A stretch of 64,000 bases of DNA from Theodoxus fluviatilis (taxonomy: Eukaryota > Mollusca > Gastropoda > Cycloneritida > Neritidae), in NCBI GenBank assembly GCA_034096865.1, contig JAWQFJ010005692.1, positions 35,343 to 99,342 on the forward strand, read 5' to 3'. This document shows, piece by piece, positions 31,920 to 42,227 of the stretch (its first letter is position 1; each line of letters opens with the position of its first letter). Position numbers and translations under genes: made by a program. The notes below the pieces were generated by a model, which searched no databases, was not told the origin of the DNA, and worked only from the letters and a program-made list of their open reading frames with translations.

Positions 31920-32541
31920 TTGCCAACGCCATGTAAAACCAGCTGCAAAGGCTTCCACAATGCCGTCTTCCCAACCACCGTCAACAAAGATCGAGGCGTT
32001 TCCCTGGTGCAGGCGGAGGCGGGACCTGACGCGATCGCCGATGGCTGCGCTATGCAACCCCTTTCCGCGGATCCAACTGCTCCGCCATCGAATGCCAACC
32101 CAACCAAAGGCAGAGGTCCCCCAGACGTCAAGCGGCCGCCGCAAGTCCGGGACAGCAACAACGACACCAATAGTAAAAGAGGTGATTCGTCAATTTGCAG
32201 GTCAGACGAAATTTGCTGCATCTGTGGCATGTCGAATCGGAGGTAATACAGTCGCGCGTGTTACAAGTTTCTCCGCCTCGCCCACTTGTCTTGCGCCAGA
32301 CTGTCAAAGGTGGCTTCAGAGAATCCCGGCCTGGAATTGCCCTGGCTGCATCCAGATCGACAATACACCTGATCGTAAGGCAGAAGACACCACACTGATA
32401 CTGGACGCAGTAGGCAAAGTCTACATGTGGAGAAGGTGCCGTATCCCACTAAAGATCCCCAAAACCTGCCGAATGGGTGCCGCCTCTGCCCTGTCAGACG
32501 CGATCGATCGGGCTCTTGACACCAACGCCGCCAACGATTGA
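31920..32541 (+). pseudogene. PHD-like zinc finger fragment (possible LINE ORF1)
   Basis: One frame gives DEICCICGMSNRR and, after a shift, another gives CQRWLQRIPAWNCPGC: together the first and last zinc pairs of a PHD-type finger, with a Trp before the final pair. The flanks are Ser/Pro/Arg-rich. PHD-like fingers occur in ORF1 of some CR1-like LINEs, which is one possible origin. The sequence between has a stop in the first frame. Confidence 0.4.
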
Positions 32542-32689
32542 CTCCACCTGCGGTGCTTTGCCCCACTGGCTCTAAGGCTTCAGCTAGACGCAGTGAGAGC
32601 AGATCGACGGTTGCCCAACTGAGGAAGAATATCTCTGCCTATACCAATCGCACCCCACATTTGTCTGTCTCGGCTAACTCACAGCCACA

Positions 32690-33130
32690 GCTAGTTGCAT
32701 GTGATAGCCTTGAAGCATGTGATAGCCTTGAAGCTTCAGTTAAAAAAACTCCGGGCCAGAGTCAACAAGTTGAAGGAAGGTGATGTTGCAGCCGCGGTTA
32801 GAATTGTTGCGTCCAATGACTCCGTCCTCAGAGGGGAATTTGATCCTCAACAGTCCACTTCAGGGCTATCTGTTGGTCGAGGTCGCGATGCCGATGAGAG
32901 CGATATTGACATAGATTCAGATGCAGTCACACTGACTGTGCAGTTAGTCTGAGGAAGAAGAGGAGCGCGGAGGCAGCAGTCGGCGAACTACGGGGATATG
33001 GTCGTCAAACTTATCAAAGTTCAAAATCGATGATTTCGTCGAGTCAGTCGGCGTCGACCATGATCTCCCGGTAGGTGCTGATGCCTTTGACTACTTTTCT
33101 GACTGTTTCATGGAATTTTTTCTTTCACCA
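32690..33130 (+). pseudogene. piggyBac-like transposase N-terminal fragment
   Basis: A short tandem duplication (CATGTGATAGCCTTGAAG) at 32698-32732 is followed by an acidic stretch (ESDIDIDSDAVTLT, 32900) and VGVDHDLPVGADAFDYFSDC with FMEFFLSPIEIIVNLG. The same two parts occur in the piggyBac element at 52452-52846 (DLDSDAVTLRGS, VGVEHDLPVGADQYD). The stop at 32950 and frame changes mark decay. The DDD catalytic region is absent. Confidence 0.5.
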
Positions 33131-33222
33131 ATTGAGATCATTGTAAATTTAGGTCTGTGTACTGGCAGTCATGTCAGATTTTTCTTCTTGTCTCTGATTG
33201 TGTTTATCTTATTTTGTTACAG

Positions 33223-33632
33223 TTCAGCCACACACAGAGAGGCCCAGGTTCCGACGCCCCCCACCTAGGGAAGACAAGGCGTTGTCGGACACAGGTGGCA
33301 AAAGTAGCCAGCCGAGAGCGCCAAGCACCAGCTCTAGCGTGTCCAGCCCTAGCCAGCCCAGCACAAGTGAACTCAACCTGGACCCCGCTCAGCCTGGCCC
33401 AAGCACTGGCGCCAGCCAAGCCCACTGTCAGCCTGGCACCAGCCCTGGCAGATCTGGCGCCAGCCCTGCGGCAGGAAGGGAAAGGAAACGCAGGGCCTCG
33501 TGGATGGGTGACCCACCCCAGTGGTTCCTGGAGCAAACTGAAGTTCTGCGGCAAATAGCTGGGACACTGGATACTTTTGTGAAACATAAACAGGATATGT
33601 TCAGGAGGCTGGATGATCAAGACAAGCATTAG
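33223..33632 (+). CDS. Terminal exon of a Myb/SANT-like gene, copy A
   Basis: Acceptor TTTTGTTACAG then, in one open frame, HTERPRFRRPPPREDKALSD, a Ser/Pro-rich stretch, GASPAAGRERKRRASWMGDP and a helical C-terminus (PQWFLEQTEVLRQIAGTLDT, KQDMFRRLDDQDKH), stop at 33630-33632. The layout (basic patch, then amphipathic tail) is that of the end of trihelix or MADF-like regulators. A related exon lies at 56074-56469, downstream of a DNA-binding exon. No such exon lies upstream here, so this may be an orphan copy. Confidence 0.45.
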
Positions 33633-33845
33633 GTTCCTTTTTTGTTTTGGTATGTTAGTGAAATAGGCCAGCCAGCCAGCCCAGCCCCCTTTCCAACCCC
33701 ACCCCCACCCCCACCGAAACCATCACCCACATCACAGCCAAAGACATCCCTCCACAGAACTGTCTGAGTGTGATATTTGTTGGGGATCATTAGGAAATGG
33801 GCGTGAGCATGAGAGAGAGATCGACATGAGGATGTACCAAGGTGT
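33633..33845. other. Unassigned
   Basis: A (CAGC)-like patch near 33665 and a C/A-rich stretch; no gene. Confidence 0.3.
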
Positions 33846-34506
33846 CCCCAGATTTTCGGAAAAAATGTGGAAGCCTTCTTTTCAACGTTTGAGAGGCTGG
33901 CAGAGAGTTTGGAGTGGCAGGAAGACAGATGGTACCTGGTGTTAGGTAGCGTTTTGAAGGGGAAGGCATGAGAGGTCTACAATACGTTGCCGATGAGTGA
34001 GCTCAGAGATTATGCTACTCTAAAGGAAGAAATTCTCAAGAAGTATGCTCTCACTACAGCGGCTTATCGCCAGAGATTCAGAATGTGTAGAAAGGGCGAA
34101 GGGGAAACTTTCAGTGAGTTCGCGTTCAGATTACAGGGTGTGCGTTTGACAACTGGTGCAATGCGGTTGGGGCTAGTGAAGGCGTGGACAGGCTGAAACG
34201 AGCCATTGTAATGGAGCAGTTTGAAAGATCAGTGGGGGAGGAGATCAGGATCTATCTAGGAGAGCGAGAGAACGAGGACGAGGACAAAGCGGCCTCCCTA
34301 GCCGACAACTACCGCCTACTTCACGCGGGTAGTGGGCCGAAAAAGGAGAAATGGGAATGGAAAAATCCTAGACTTGAGAGGGGCGAGAAGAGAAATGACA
34401 CCGCTAGGATGAATGGTGGAAAGAGGAAGGAGGAGTCCCGACCTAGAGGGGAACAGACAGACCCTTCCAAGGTCCAATGCACGTCAAGCAAGGGTGCCGG
34501 GGAATA
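33846..34506 (+). pseudogene. Ty3/gypsy gag (SCAN-like capsid) remnant
   Basis: Reads VEAFFSTFERLAESLEWQED, WYLVLGSVLKGKA, then a TGA stop, then VYNTLPMSELRDYATLKEEI, LKKYALTTAAYRQRFR and GETFSEFAFRL; a shift near 34165 leads to LKRAIVMEQFERSVGEEIRI and ASLADNYRLLH with a Lys/Arg-rich tail. This is the capsid C-terminal, SCAN-related fold of gypsy gag. At least one stop and one frameshift are present. The zinc knuckle is not reached. Confidence 0.75.
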
Positions 34507-34850
34507 GCAGTGACAGTGAGCTGCGTCCATCCTCCACCACCATTCACAGGAAGACGGGCAAGGCCAAAGGGTGAGTGCCAGTCCAAGAGCATTCAGTCTC
34601 TTTAATAAGACATCTATTGGGATGGGCACAGCCTTCCAGGAGGGTCATGTCTCAGTGATCTGATCCAGTCCTGATGACCCCTTGGTAGCCTATCCAGCTG
34701 CTTGGGGCCACCCCTGATTGATCTACTGGAGTAGGTGCTGAAAGCCCAGCAGCCAGGGGTTCCGTCCGATAAGGAGCCATCAAGTGGTTCCAGTCATATA
34801 TAAATAATTTGATAATTGTGTTTGAATATGTAGAATAGAAAAAGGGAAAA
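34507..34850. other. Unassigned spacer
   Basis: Between the gag remnant and the AGGTCA element. No gene seen. Confidence 0.3.
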
Positions 34851-35698
34851 CAAGAAGGGCAAAGCCCATACGATTCACATGCTTGACCTTGACCTTTATA
34901 TGACCTTGACCTTCAGGTGACCTTCAAGGTCAAGGTCAAACAACTAAACCTACCAATGACATCATACACAAAGAAATGCTTTACACATTTTTCCTACCAA
35001 AATACATGTGACCTTGACCCAAGGTCAAGGTCATCCAAGGTCATGCAACACAAAGCTGTTCATTCAAGACATAGGAAGCACAATGGTGCTTATTGGCACT
35101 TTCTACCATGAGATATGGTCACTTTTAGTGGTTCACTACCCCATTTTGGTCACATTTCATAAGGGTCAAAGTGACCTTGACCTTGATGATATGTGAACAA
35201 ATGTGTCTCATGATGAAAGTATAACATGTGCCCCACATAATTATTAAGTTTCAAACAGTTATCTTCCATAGTTCAGGGTCAAGGTCACTTCAAAATATGT
35301 ATACAATCCAACTTTGAAGAGCTCCTGTGACCTTGACCTTGAAGCAAGGTCAACCAAACTGGTATCAAAAGATAGGGCTTGCTTTGACCTATATACCACT
35401 TGTAGCTAAGTTTGCCATTTTCAATAACGCGGGAGAAAATTGGGAAAATGTGAAAAATGACTGTTTTTGAGACCACATTTATGGCTCCTGTGACCTTGAC
35501 CTTGAAGCAAGGTCAAGTCACTATGTATGTTTTTTGAGGCCTTGTCATCATACACCATCATGCCACATTTGGTGTTGATAGACTTAATAGTCTCCGAGAA
35601 AAATCCAACGTTTTAAGTTTTTTACGCCCGGACGCCCGGACGGACGGACGAAACGGCTCAGTACATAGACTCACTTTTGCTTCGCATGTGAGTCAAAA
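34851..35698 (+). mobile_element. AGGTCA-rich interspersed element, copy 2
   Basis: Near-identical to copy 1. Inverted repeats GATTCACATGC (34872, one mismatch) and GCATGTGAGTC (35684-35694). The right end has an extra CGCCCGGA compared with copy 1. Flanks are unrelated to those of copies 1 and 3, which fixes the element's limits. Confidence 0.85.
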
Positions 35699-35699
35699 A

Positions 35700-36510
35700 T
35701 GGAAACCATTATTGTGAAACCTGCCCCTCCCATCTGAGCTAGCTCAGCCACTCGCCCGCTCCCACCCCACGCAGCTGACCATGCACAAGCCTTCGCCTCC
35801 CCCTGCTGTGTACTCTAAGAAGGCTTCAGCGCCTGCCTGCCTGTCACAGAGCGCTTGCAGCCCCAGAAATTTGTCTGCTCGACCCCCACGTCGCTCTCCC
35901 TCCACCAGCCAGCCTTTGCTGTCCCTCCAGGCGGTCGACGCTGGAAATTGAGGCTGTCAACAACAAACCGTTAGAGCGCTCTCAAGAGTTTCATCTGCCT
36001 AGTGTTTGTGTACATCCCCTTTTGCCAAAGAGTGCAAGGGAGAAAAATCAATGGCCTGTATCTCGCTCTGTGGAGGGAGAAAGTGATTAAATGGTCTGTG
36101 AATCCAAATCTCTTATTAAAAATTCATCGTTGGAATTATCAAGGTACAGTGAGTATTTACTCTGACTTTATCTCTGAACTCAAAGACTGAACTATTGAAC
36201 TCTTTCCCCCACAGAAACATTGATCAATTATCCCCAACCTGAAATCCCTTGGGCAAGGGAGAAATCTGAGTATTCATTTATCTGTCTGAAAGCCACAAAA
36301 GGGGCGATTACTTGGTTACTTGTTTTCCTGATTATTAAATCTTTTCTTTAATTGTCAATCCTGTGTCCTCCTGTTTCCTTGCATGTGCATGAAAGAGATT
36401 TAATTTGTTGCGTTCCTCCTCCACGCGCAAGAATCCCCTAGACAAGCGCACACTGCGCAGAGCCTGTCTTGTGTTTTTCCATAAACACGAGAGGAGGTAA
36501 CGTCACAGTC
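35700..36510 (+). other. Candidate retroelement LTR or leader; ends with dispersed repeat
   Basis: Pyrimidine-rich, with ATTATTAAATC near 36331 and, at 36382-36510, the repeat shared with 16036-16155. It is followed directly by gypsy pol sequence, which would fit an LTR fragment joined to a pol piece. No ORF is supported. Confidence 0.35.
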
Positions 36511-36529
36511 CCTCTGGAGCCTTAAGGCG

Positions 36530-36870
36530 GATCACCGCCCACGAGAAGTCACTCGCAGCTGTACAAGGCAGGACCCCGATCTACAGCCTATCATCCGTTG
36601 GATGGAGGATAGCGCCGCTCGTCCAGCCTGGAAGGAGGCCGCAGGTAAGAGTTCCACTACAAGATGTACAAGAGCCAGTGGGATGCCTTGCAGCTGAAGG
36701 ATGGAGCCCTGCACCGAGAGTGGATGGACCAAGGTCTGTCCCTACCCCAAACCCCAGGCCGCAGGTAAGAGTTCCACTACGAAGACGTACAGGAGCCAGT
36801 GGGATGCCTTGCAGCTGAAGGATGGAGCCCTGCACCGAGAGTGGATGGACCAAGGTCTGTCCCTACCCCA
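36530..36870 (+). pseudogene. Ty3/gypsy pol fragment (RNase H-integrase linker), partly duplicated
   Basis: Frames give QDPDLQPIIRWMEDSAARPA and, in another frame, YKSQWDALQLKDGALHREW, the linker before the integrase zinc module of gypsy elements. The part from GGCCGCAGGTAAGAG to the first minisatellite unit (36641-36755) is repeated at 36759-36880. It runs straight into the 33-bp minisatellite. Confidence 0.65.
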
Positions 36871-37411
36871 AACCCCACTGCATCAAGGTCTGTCCCAAAT
36901 CCCCCCACCCCCACTGCACCAAGGTCTGTCCCTACCCCCACCCCCACTGCATCAAGGTTTGTCCCTACCCCAAACCCCACTGCATCAAGGTCTGTCCCTA
37001 CCCCCCCCCCCCCCCCCACCCCCACTGCACCAAGGTCTGTCCCTACCCCCACCCCACCAAGGTCTGTCCCACCCCCACCCCCACTGCACCAAGGTATGTC
37101 CCTACCCCCACCCCCACTGTCCCAAGATCTGTCCCCACCCCCACCCCCACTGCACCAAGGTCTGTCCCTACCCCCACCCCCACTGCACCAAGGTCTGTCC
37201 CCACCCCCACTGTCCCAAGGTCTGTCCCTACCCCCACCCCCACTGTCCCAAGATCTGTCCCCACCCCCACCCCCACTGCACCAAGGTCTGTCCCTACCCC
37301 CACCCCCACTGCACCAAGGTCTGTCCCCACCCCCACTGCACCAAGGTCTGTCCCTACCCCCACCCCCACTGTCCCAAGATCTGTCCCCACCCCCACCCCC
37401 ACTGCACCAAG
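36850..37411 (+). repeat. 33-bp minisatellite, second array
   Basis: About 17 units of the family seen at 25075-25565 (CCACTGCACCAAGGTCTGTC or CCACTGTCCCAAGATCTGTC), with higher-order repeats of about 120 bp. A poly-C run lies at 37000-37018. The long frames on both strands are repeat artefacts, except that one leads into the Lys-rich exon. Confidence 0.93.
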
Positions 37412-37758
37412 GAGGAGCACAAGAGAGTGCCAACAGCAGCACCCGTACCAAGAAAAGGAAGCTGGAAGAAAAGGAAGCCGCCAATGCCTCAAAGAGAACG
37501 CGCAGGGAACGACGCAATGCGGCAGTAGTAGCTGCTGCTGCTATTGTGAAGATATTTGCCAAAGAGAAAAGAGCCAAGATCCCTCAGAGCAAGTGCACCA
37601 AGACCATCAAAGTCAAAGCCTCTGAGAGAAAGGGGAGGAAGACGGAGGAGACTGGGATTTTCACCAGAACGAGGTCCAAGTTAGAGAAGCTGACAGTGAC
37701 AGTGGAGGAGACCTCCACAGAGGCCAGCCAAACCTCTCAGACCGGCAGCAACAGGTAG
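37412..37758 (+). CDS. Lysine-rich C-terminal exon of unknown protein
   Basis: In the frame from the minisatellite: AQESANSSTRTKKRKLEEKE, AANASKRTRRERRNAAVV, IVKIFAKEKRAKIPQSK and a Thr/Ser-rich end (TSQTGSNR) with a stop at 37756-37758. The strongly basic KKRK and KRTRRERR stretches could be nuclear localisation signals. A damaged copy occurs at 11657-11780. The link with the 33-bp minisatellite, also a tail of the Ulp1-like ORF, hints that both arrays belong to one gene family. Confidence 0.4.
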
Positions 37759-38050
37759 GAACTTATTAGGCCCAAAGAAATCGTGGTTATGGTAACATGG
37801 CCACACACAAAAAGGGTCAGTAGGATGGCCTGAACTTTTCTTTTTCTTTTTTTTCCCTTTTTCTTTTCTTTTCATTTTTTTCGTCTTTATCATTTCTTTT
37901 TCTTTTTCTTCTCTTTTCTTTTTCGTTTTCCTTTATTAGTCTTGGCAGCGTTCAGCGGACTAATTAAACATCAAACTACGGCGATTTGACGTAAGTACGA
38001 GTTCTATAAGTATAAGCTAGCCACTATGTTTCAACTTTAGCTGGGCCGAT
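37759..38050. other. T-rich spacer
   Basis: Poly-pyrimidine (TTTTCTTT) tract at 37835-37940; no gene. Confidence 0.4.
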
Positions 38051-38173
38051 AGTCGCCGATAGCGCCGGTGCACGTTTTATATAGACCGGCTGAAAACAAC
38101 TTGCCTTTGGCAATTGCTGACAAAATCTCAGCAGCGATCCCCAAGATCTTTCCTGATTCCGAGATTGCTGCAA
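38051..38173 (+). pseudogene. Exon of a hAT-type transposase-derived protein
   Basis: Between a possible acceptor (ACTTTAG) and the donor GTGAGTC the frame reads LPLAIADKISAAIPKI and FPDSEIAA. The NLPxxxADxxxxLxxxxFPDSxIA pattern is the start of the catalytic region in many animal hAT-derived proteins. Only this exon is seen. Confidence 0.5.
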
Positions 38174-38890
38174 GTGAGTCCCATTGAATCTCTCTCAATC
38201 TCTCTCCCTCTCTCTCTTTCTCTCTCTCTCTCACTCTCTCTCTCTCTGGCTCACTGACTCTATTACACAACTATGTTACAAGTTGATTGATTTGTCAACA
38301 TTGTAATGTGAAGTATGTTTTAAATTTTAATACGATTAATAAGGATTGTTTGACTGTACATTGAGCATAAATATGACAGGCCTTTGATTCTTGTCATGTT
38401 GATGAATTTTCATTTTTTTAACGTGAAACTTTAGATGTTAATAAAGTTGTTGCGAAGAAAAATTGTAGTTCGTTTTAATCTTACGATTTTTATCTTCTTG
38501 TCTTATGATTATTCCAATGGAGGGTGCACAGGTCTGATATCCACAGAAAGAAACAGCTCTAAAGAATGATGTGAAAAGAAAATAATAAACGGCATACTAG
38601 ACGTCAGACAACTTAACAGACACGCAGTGTACTGTGTAAGGTCACGTTTTACAGACACGAGCGGACCACTTGTTGGTAATAAAATAAATAAAAATGTATG
38701 GTCAATTCAAATTAATTTGAACATTTATAAAATGCACAGTACCTCACCTAGTGATCAGGCGAGCTCACTGCGCATGACAGTTAAAATAGTAAAGTTAAAA
38801 CATTCAATTAGAGAAAAATAAGGTAAAACACATTTATGCAGTCGCACATACAACTGATACAGCCAGCACACATTACACGCACACATTTTC
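38174..38890. other. Intron-like AT-rich sequence
   Basis: A CT-rich patch at 38190-38255 and several AATAAA-like motifs (38441, 38582, 38680); no gene. Confidence 0.35.
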
Positions 38891-38893
38891 ATT

Positions 38894-38955
38894 CTGGGGT
38901 TTGAACCACTACCTTCCGAACACCAGCGCAACACTTACCAACTGAGCTATCCGGC
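38894..38955 (-). repeat. tRNA-like SINE head
   Basis: On the minus strand the sequence starts GCCGGATAGCTCAGTTGGTA (A box) and contains GGTTCAAACC (B box). The acceptor arms do not pair, so it is a SINE-type or decayed tRNA sequence and not a functional tRNA gene. Confidence 0.6.
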
Positions 38956-39151
38956 TTACTGTACTGGTGTACTGTAATTCTGGCTTGGTAATCAAAAGCA
39001 AGATAAATTATGAGGGGTGCAAATAAGAGTTGAAAGGGGAAAAGTTTTTTTTTAAATATGTCCCATGGTAAGCTAATCACATTGTTCTTTATCCATTTTT
39101 ACATAATGTGAATTCTATTTTATAATGATGATTTCCGCCTATTTTCTCCAG

Positions 39152-39511
39152 GAGTGGAACCAGCCCCAGCTCACAAGATTGACTTCACATCTTCAAAGGC
39201 CAAGAAAAAAGGGCTGGAGAAGCATCTGGCGGATGACGGAGCAGCTGCTCCACCCCTGCGCCAAAAGAAAGTGCCAGCCGCTGCAGCCTGTGCCATCTGC
39301 TGAGGAGCTGAAGAACTTTTTTTCAAAGCTGAATATGCATGCTACTAAAGAGACGGCACCAAGCATTCTGAAGGTGCATCCTGATTATTGCACTGATTTT
39401 AAGGCCGAAGACCCTGTCGCTTGTCCTGATCTTCCAGCCTTCCCCAGTATGAAGGCTTTGCATGACCCAGCCTGTGAGAAGCTAGGAAAGGATCAACTGC
39501 TCGAACACTAG
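39152..39511 (+). pseudogene. SWIM/YqaJ-family middle exon
   Basis: After an acceptor (TTTTCTCCAG) one frame reads APAHKIDFTSSKAKKKGLEK and PLRQKKVPAAAACAIC, and after a shift near 39285 another reads VPSAEELKNFFSKLNMHATK, PSILKVHPDYCTDF and DLPAFPSMKALHD. This matches the linker that lies between the SWIM finger and the nuclease in this family. The nuclease itself is not found downstream. Confidence 0.45.
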
Positions 39512-39775
39512 GCAGATTGTCCTTTCAATACCAACAGAAATTCAAATCAAAGAGTTGGAAGAGTCAACACGGGATCAAGCACAATCAAATGTGTGGTTCC
39601 AAGCAAGGCAAGGGTGGATCACTGCATCAAACATGCATGCTGCATGCCACACTAATCTCGATCAACCTGGCAAAACATTAATAGCTGAGATATGTGGCAG
39701 TAACATTTGATCATGTGCTGATGCTGCCGATTCTACCAGAGGGAGGACAAATGTTGGGTGTAGTTAGCAAAAAAT

Positions 39776-39806
<31 letters not shown>

Positions 39807-40380
39807 AGAGAGCCTCTGCCTGCATCTTTCCCCTCTCTCTCCCACCATCCCTCTCCCTCCTTTTCTTCCCTCCCTCCCACTCACTCTTTCTATTTCAGCC
39901 ACAGATTTTGTTTGCATCATTGACCCACCTCCTGCAAGAACAGTGAGATGTGCTCTATACATGTTGGTCAGACCCTTTCAGCTGGTAGATAAAAATCAAA
40001 CTTTCATCTACTTTTTGTGTTTGCACTGAGCATTGCTAATCAAACTGAGGCAATGGATTGACATTTTGTCATTTTTGGAGAGCCTGAAATAGCGTTCTTC
40101 CAGTCACTTAACTTACACCTCTTTTTCCAGTTTAAAATCTCAGTGCATTTCTTTCATGGGGTGGTATTGGTCTTTTTGAAGGGGAATGTTCGGCCAAGAC
40201 CTCTCCCTTGCCCTACTGCCATCTTGGTGGAATCACCATTCATCCATGCCCAAGACACATGCAGTGAGTGTGCCTTCACAAGGTATAGAAATGTCAAAGT
40301 GTCATCCGAGTGTGGGTGTCTGTTCAATCACTTGTTATAGTTGAGTGTCTGACATAACCTTCCAGTCACATACCCCTTTT
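39512..40380. other. Unassigned, with poly-G tract
   Basis: Poly-G of about 27 bp at 39780-39806 followed by a CT-rich stretch. No gene. Confidence 0.5.
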
Positions 40381-40629
40381 TTATGGTAGGCCACCAACCT
40401 ACGGCGGTAGGCCACCGTCTTACGGCAGTAGGACAGACCTCTGATGCTAGTAGAACACAGACCTACGACGGTGTAACGGACCGGCTAACTGGGCCTCGGG
40501 TCAGCCTTGCCCGCACAATGAAAACAAAAGAAAGGACACAAACACCAGCATCTATGTAAGAATGAAGGGTAATAATCACCCTTGCCTTACGGCACCCACC
40601 CAAGCAGCCTCGGCCCACACCAGGGTACA
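40381..40629 (+). repeat. Left flank of the BEL element: repeat related to 50763-51140 and 51655-51715
   Basis: TACGGCGGTAGGCCACCG-type short repeats recur as ACGACGGTAGGTCACCG near 51694. CAGCCTCGGCCCACACCAGG (40607-40626) recurs at 50788 and partly at 50902. The BEL element inserted into this older repeat. Confidence 0.6.
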
Positions 40630-40634
40630 AAGGC

Positions 40635-41953
40635 TGTTCTTGCCGATCTGGCATTCACTCGTCATACCCCTCTCTCCCCCCATTTCCCCTTACTTCCTCA
40701 CCTCGTTTTTCTTGATATTTAGTATTTGGTTGGTTATTTTTTTGTACTTTCATGTGGCTTTGTCTGTGTGCGTGTTCGTGTTCGTGTTCTATGTTTCTTG
40801 TTGACTAATGACTTCTGACGTTTTTTGACGACTTTACTGAGACAGAAGCAGCTTGGCCAGGCTGCCTGACGGACAGACTTACTAACGGAAGGATGATGAC
40901 AAAAACCTGTTGTTTAGCCACTTTCTCTTGTTGATCTTTTCTTTTTCTGTTCTTTTTTGGTTTGTTTTGGCTTTGAATGTCGAAAGGACAAATTTGAGAT
41001 GTTGTTTGAACTCTAAGTTAGGAATTTACCTTTGTACGTCATATATTGAACGTCATGCACAAAGACACTGTCACTTCCTGTCCATGGTTTTTGCAGTTAG
41101 TTAGAACCCCACGTAAACAGTTTTTTACTTTTTTGATAATTGTACAAGAGGAGTGGAGCTCTTTCCCGTCAGGCTTGCCGTGTCATTCACAGTTTTCCAT
41201 AGCCATGAAATGAAAATGTTAAAGTAAAAGTAAAAAGTACCTACTTCTAGAAGCGTTGTGAGCCAACCAGTGAATTCAACGTACAAGGGAGCCAAAAGGT
41301 ATATTTTTCTTTTTTGGTTTTTGTGTGTAAACACTCACGTGTGTTGCGAGATGTGGTTTCAGTTTGTATTTCAGCTGAAGTGTGAAGAATTGATTTAGAG
41401 GAAACCAGTATTCCTTTTATTTCAAATACGTATTTAAAGTTTAACTTTGATGTGCTACACTTGAATTCATTGAGTTTACGTAGTATTTGCTGAAAAGGAA
41501 AATTTCTGTGCAAAAGAGGAATCTTGTTCATGTTCTATTCCTTTGTTCAAACATGGCAATGGATACTTTGTTCAGTAGAAGAATATGAATAATATGTTTA
41601 CTGAAAATAAGATTTGTTGTGCATAGATAGTCTGACGCACTTCTCTCTGCTTGATGTCACTTGTCTGAGAACAAATTGTGTTTATTCAAATGCATGTCCT
41701 CCTTGTGTAAGTGTATTACTGAAAGGAAGTTCTGGAATTTAAAGGGCCCCATATTTGTTCCACTTTCAGTTAATACCGGAGCATCGTCATCAAATGTGCC
41801 CCAAGTCTCTTATAACGTGAACGTATATTATATTCAAAGAAAACCAACGCCGATGTGTTCCGTGTTTATTGACTTAAGCTACCCCAATCTACGGGTGTTG
41901 ACAATTATTGTGATTTTATCTACAAGGCCGCCTCGCTCTCGGAAGCTAGTACA
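40635..41953 (+). repeat. BEL/Pao 5' LTR
   Basis: Starts TGTTCTTGCCGATCTGGC and ends GAAGCTAGTACA. It matches the 3' LTR over its whole length apart from small indels. The ORFs in it occur in both LTRs and are not considered coding. Confidence 0.93.
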
Positions 41954-42227
41954 GTATTAACTTTTGTCCGTTGTCAACCGGAACCCATCCAACGTATCCA
42001 CGTCTCCATCGTGAATGACCTTTCTTCAGTATTAACATCTTCTGTTGTCGGGTGGAGCACATGGTCAGGTGTCGCCTTTTGCAACGTCGGGTCATTTTTG
42101 CTCTTCTTCATAGACTCCGAGCAGACGTATCGTCACAAATAAAAGTTACCAAGTCACCAAGTTTCTGTGAACATTGAACTTCGCTTGACGTGAACTTCTA
42201 GCCATTGTACAGTTCTAGGGGTCCAAA
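41954..42227 (+). other. BEL/Pao leader
   Basis: Between the 5' LTR and the ATG. A primer-binding site should lie near the start (GTATTAACTTTTGTCCG...) but no tRNA match is assigned. Confidence 0.5.

Noticed and set aside
36777..37577. Long Gly- and Pro-rich ORFs on both strands
   Set aside because: They are translations of the 33-bp minisatellite; open in every frame because of the base composition.
38894..38955. Possible tRNA gene on the minus strand
   Set aside because: A and B boxes are present but the acceptor stem does not pair, so it is a SINE head or decayed tRNA.
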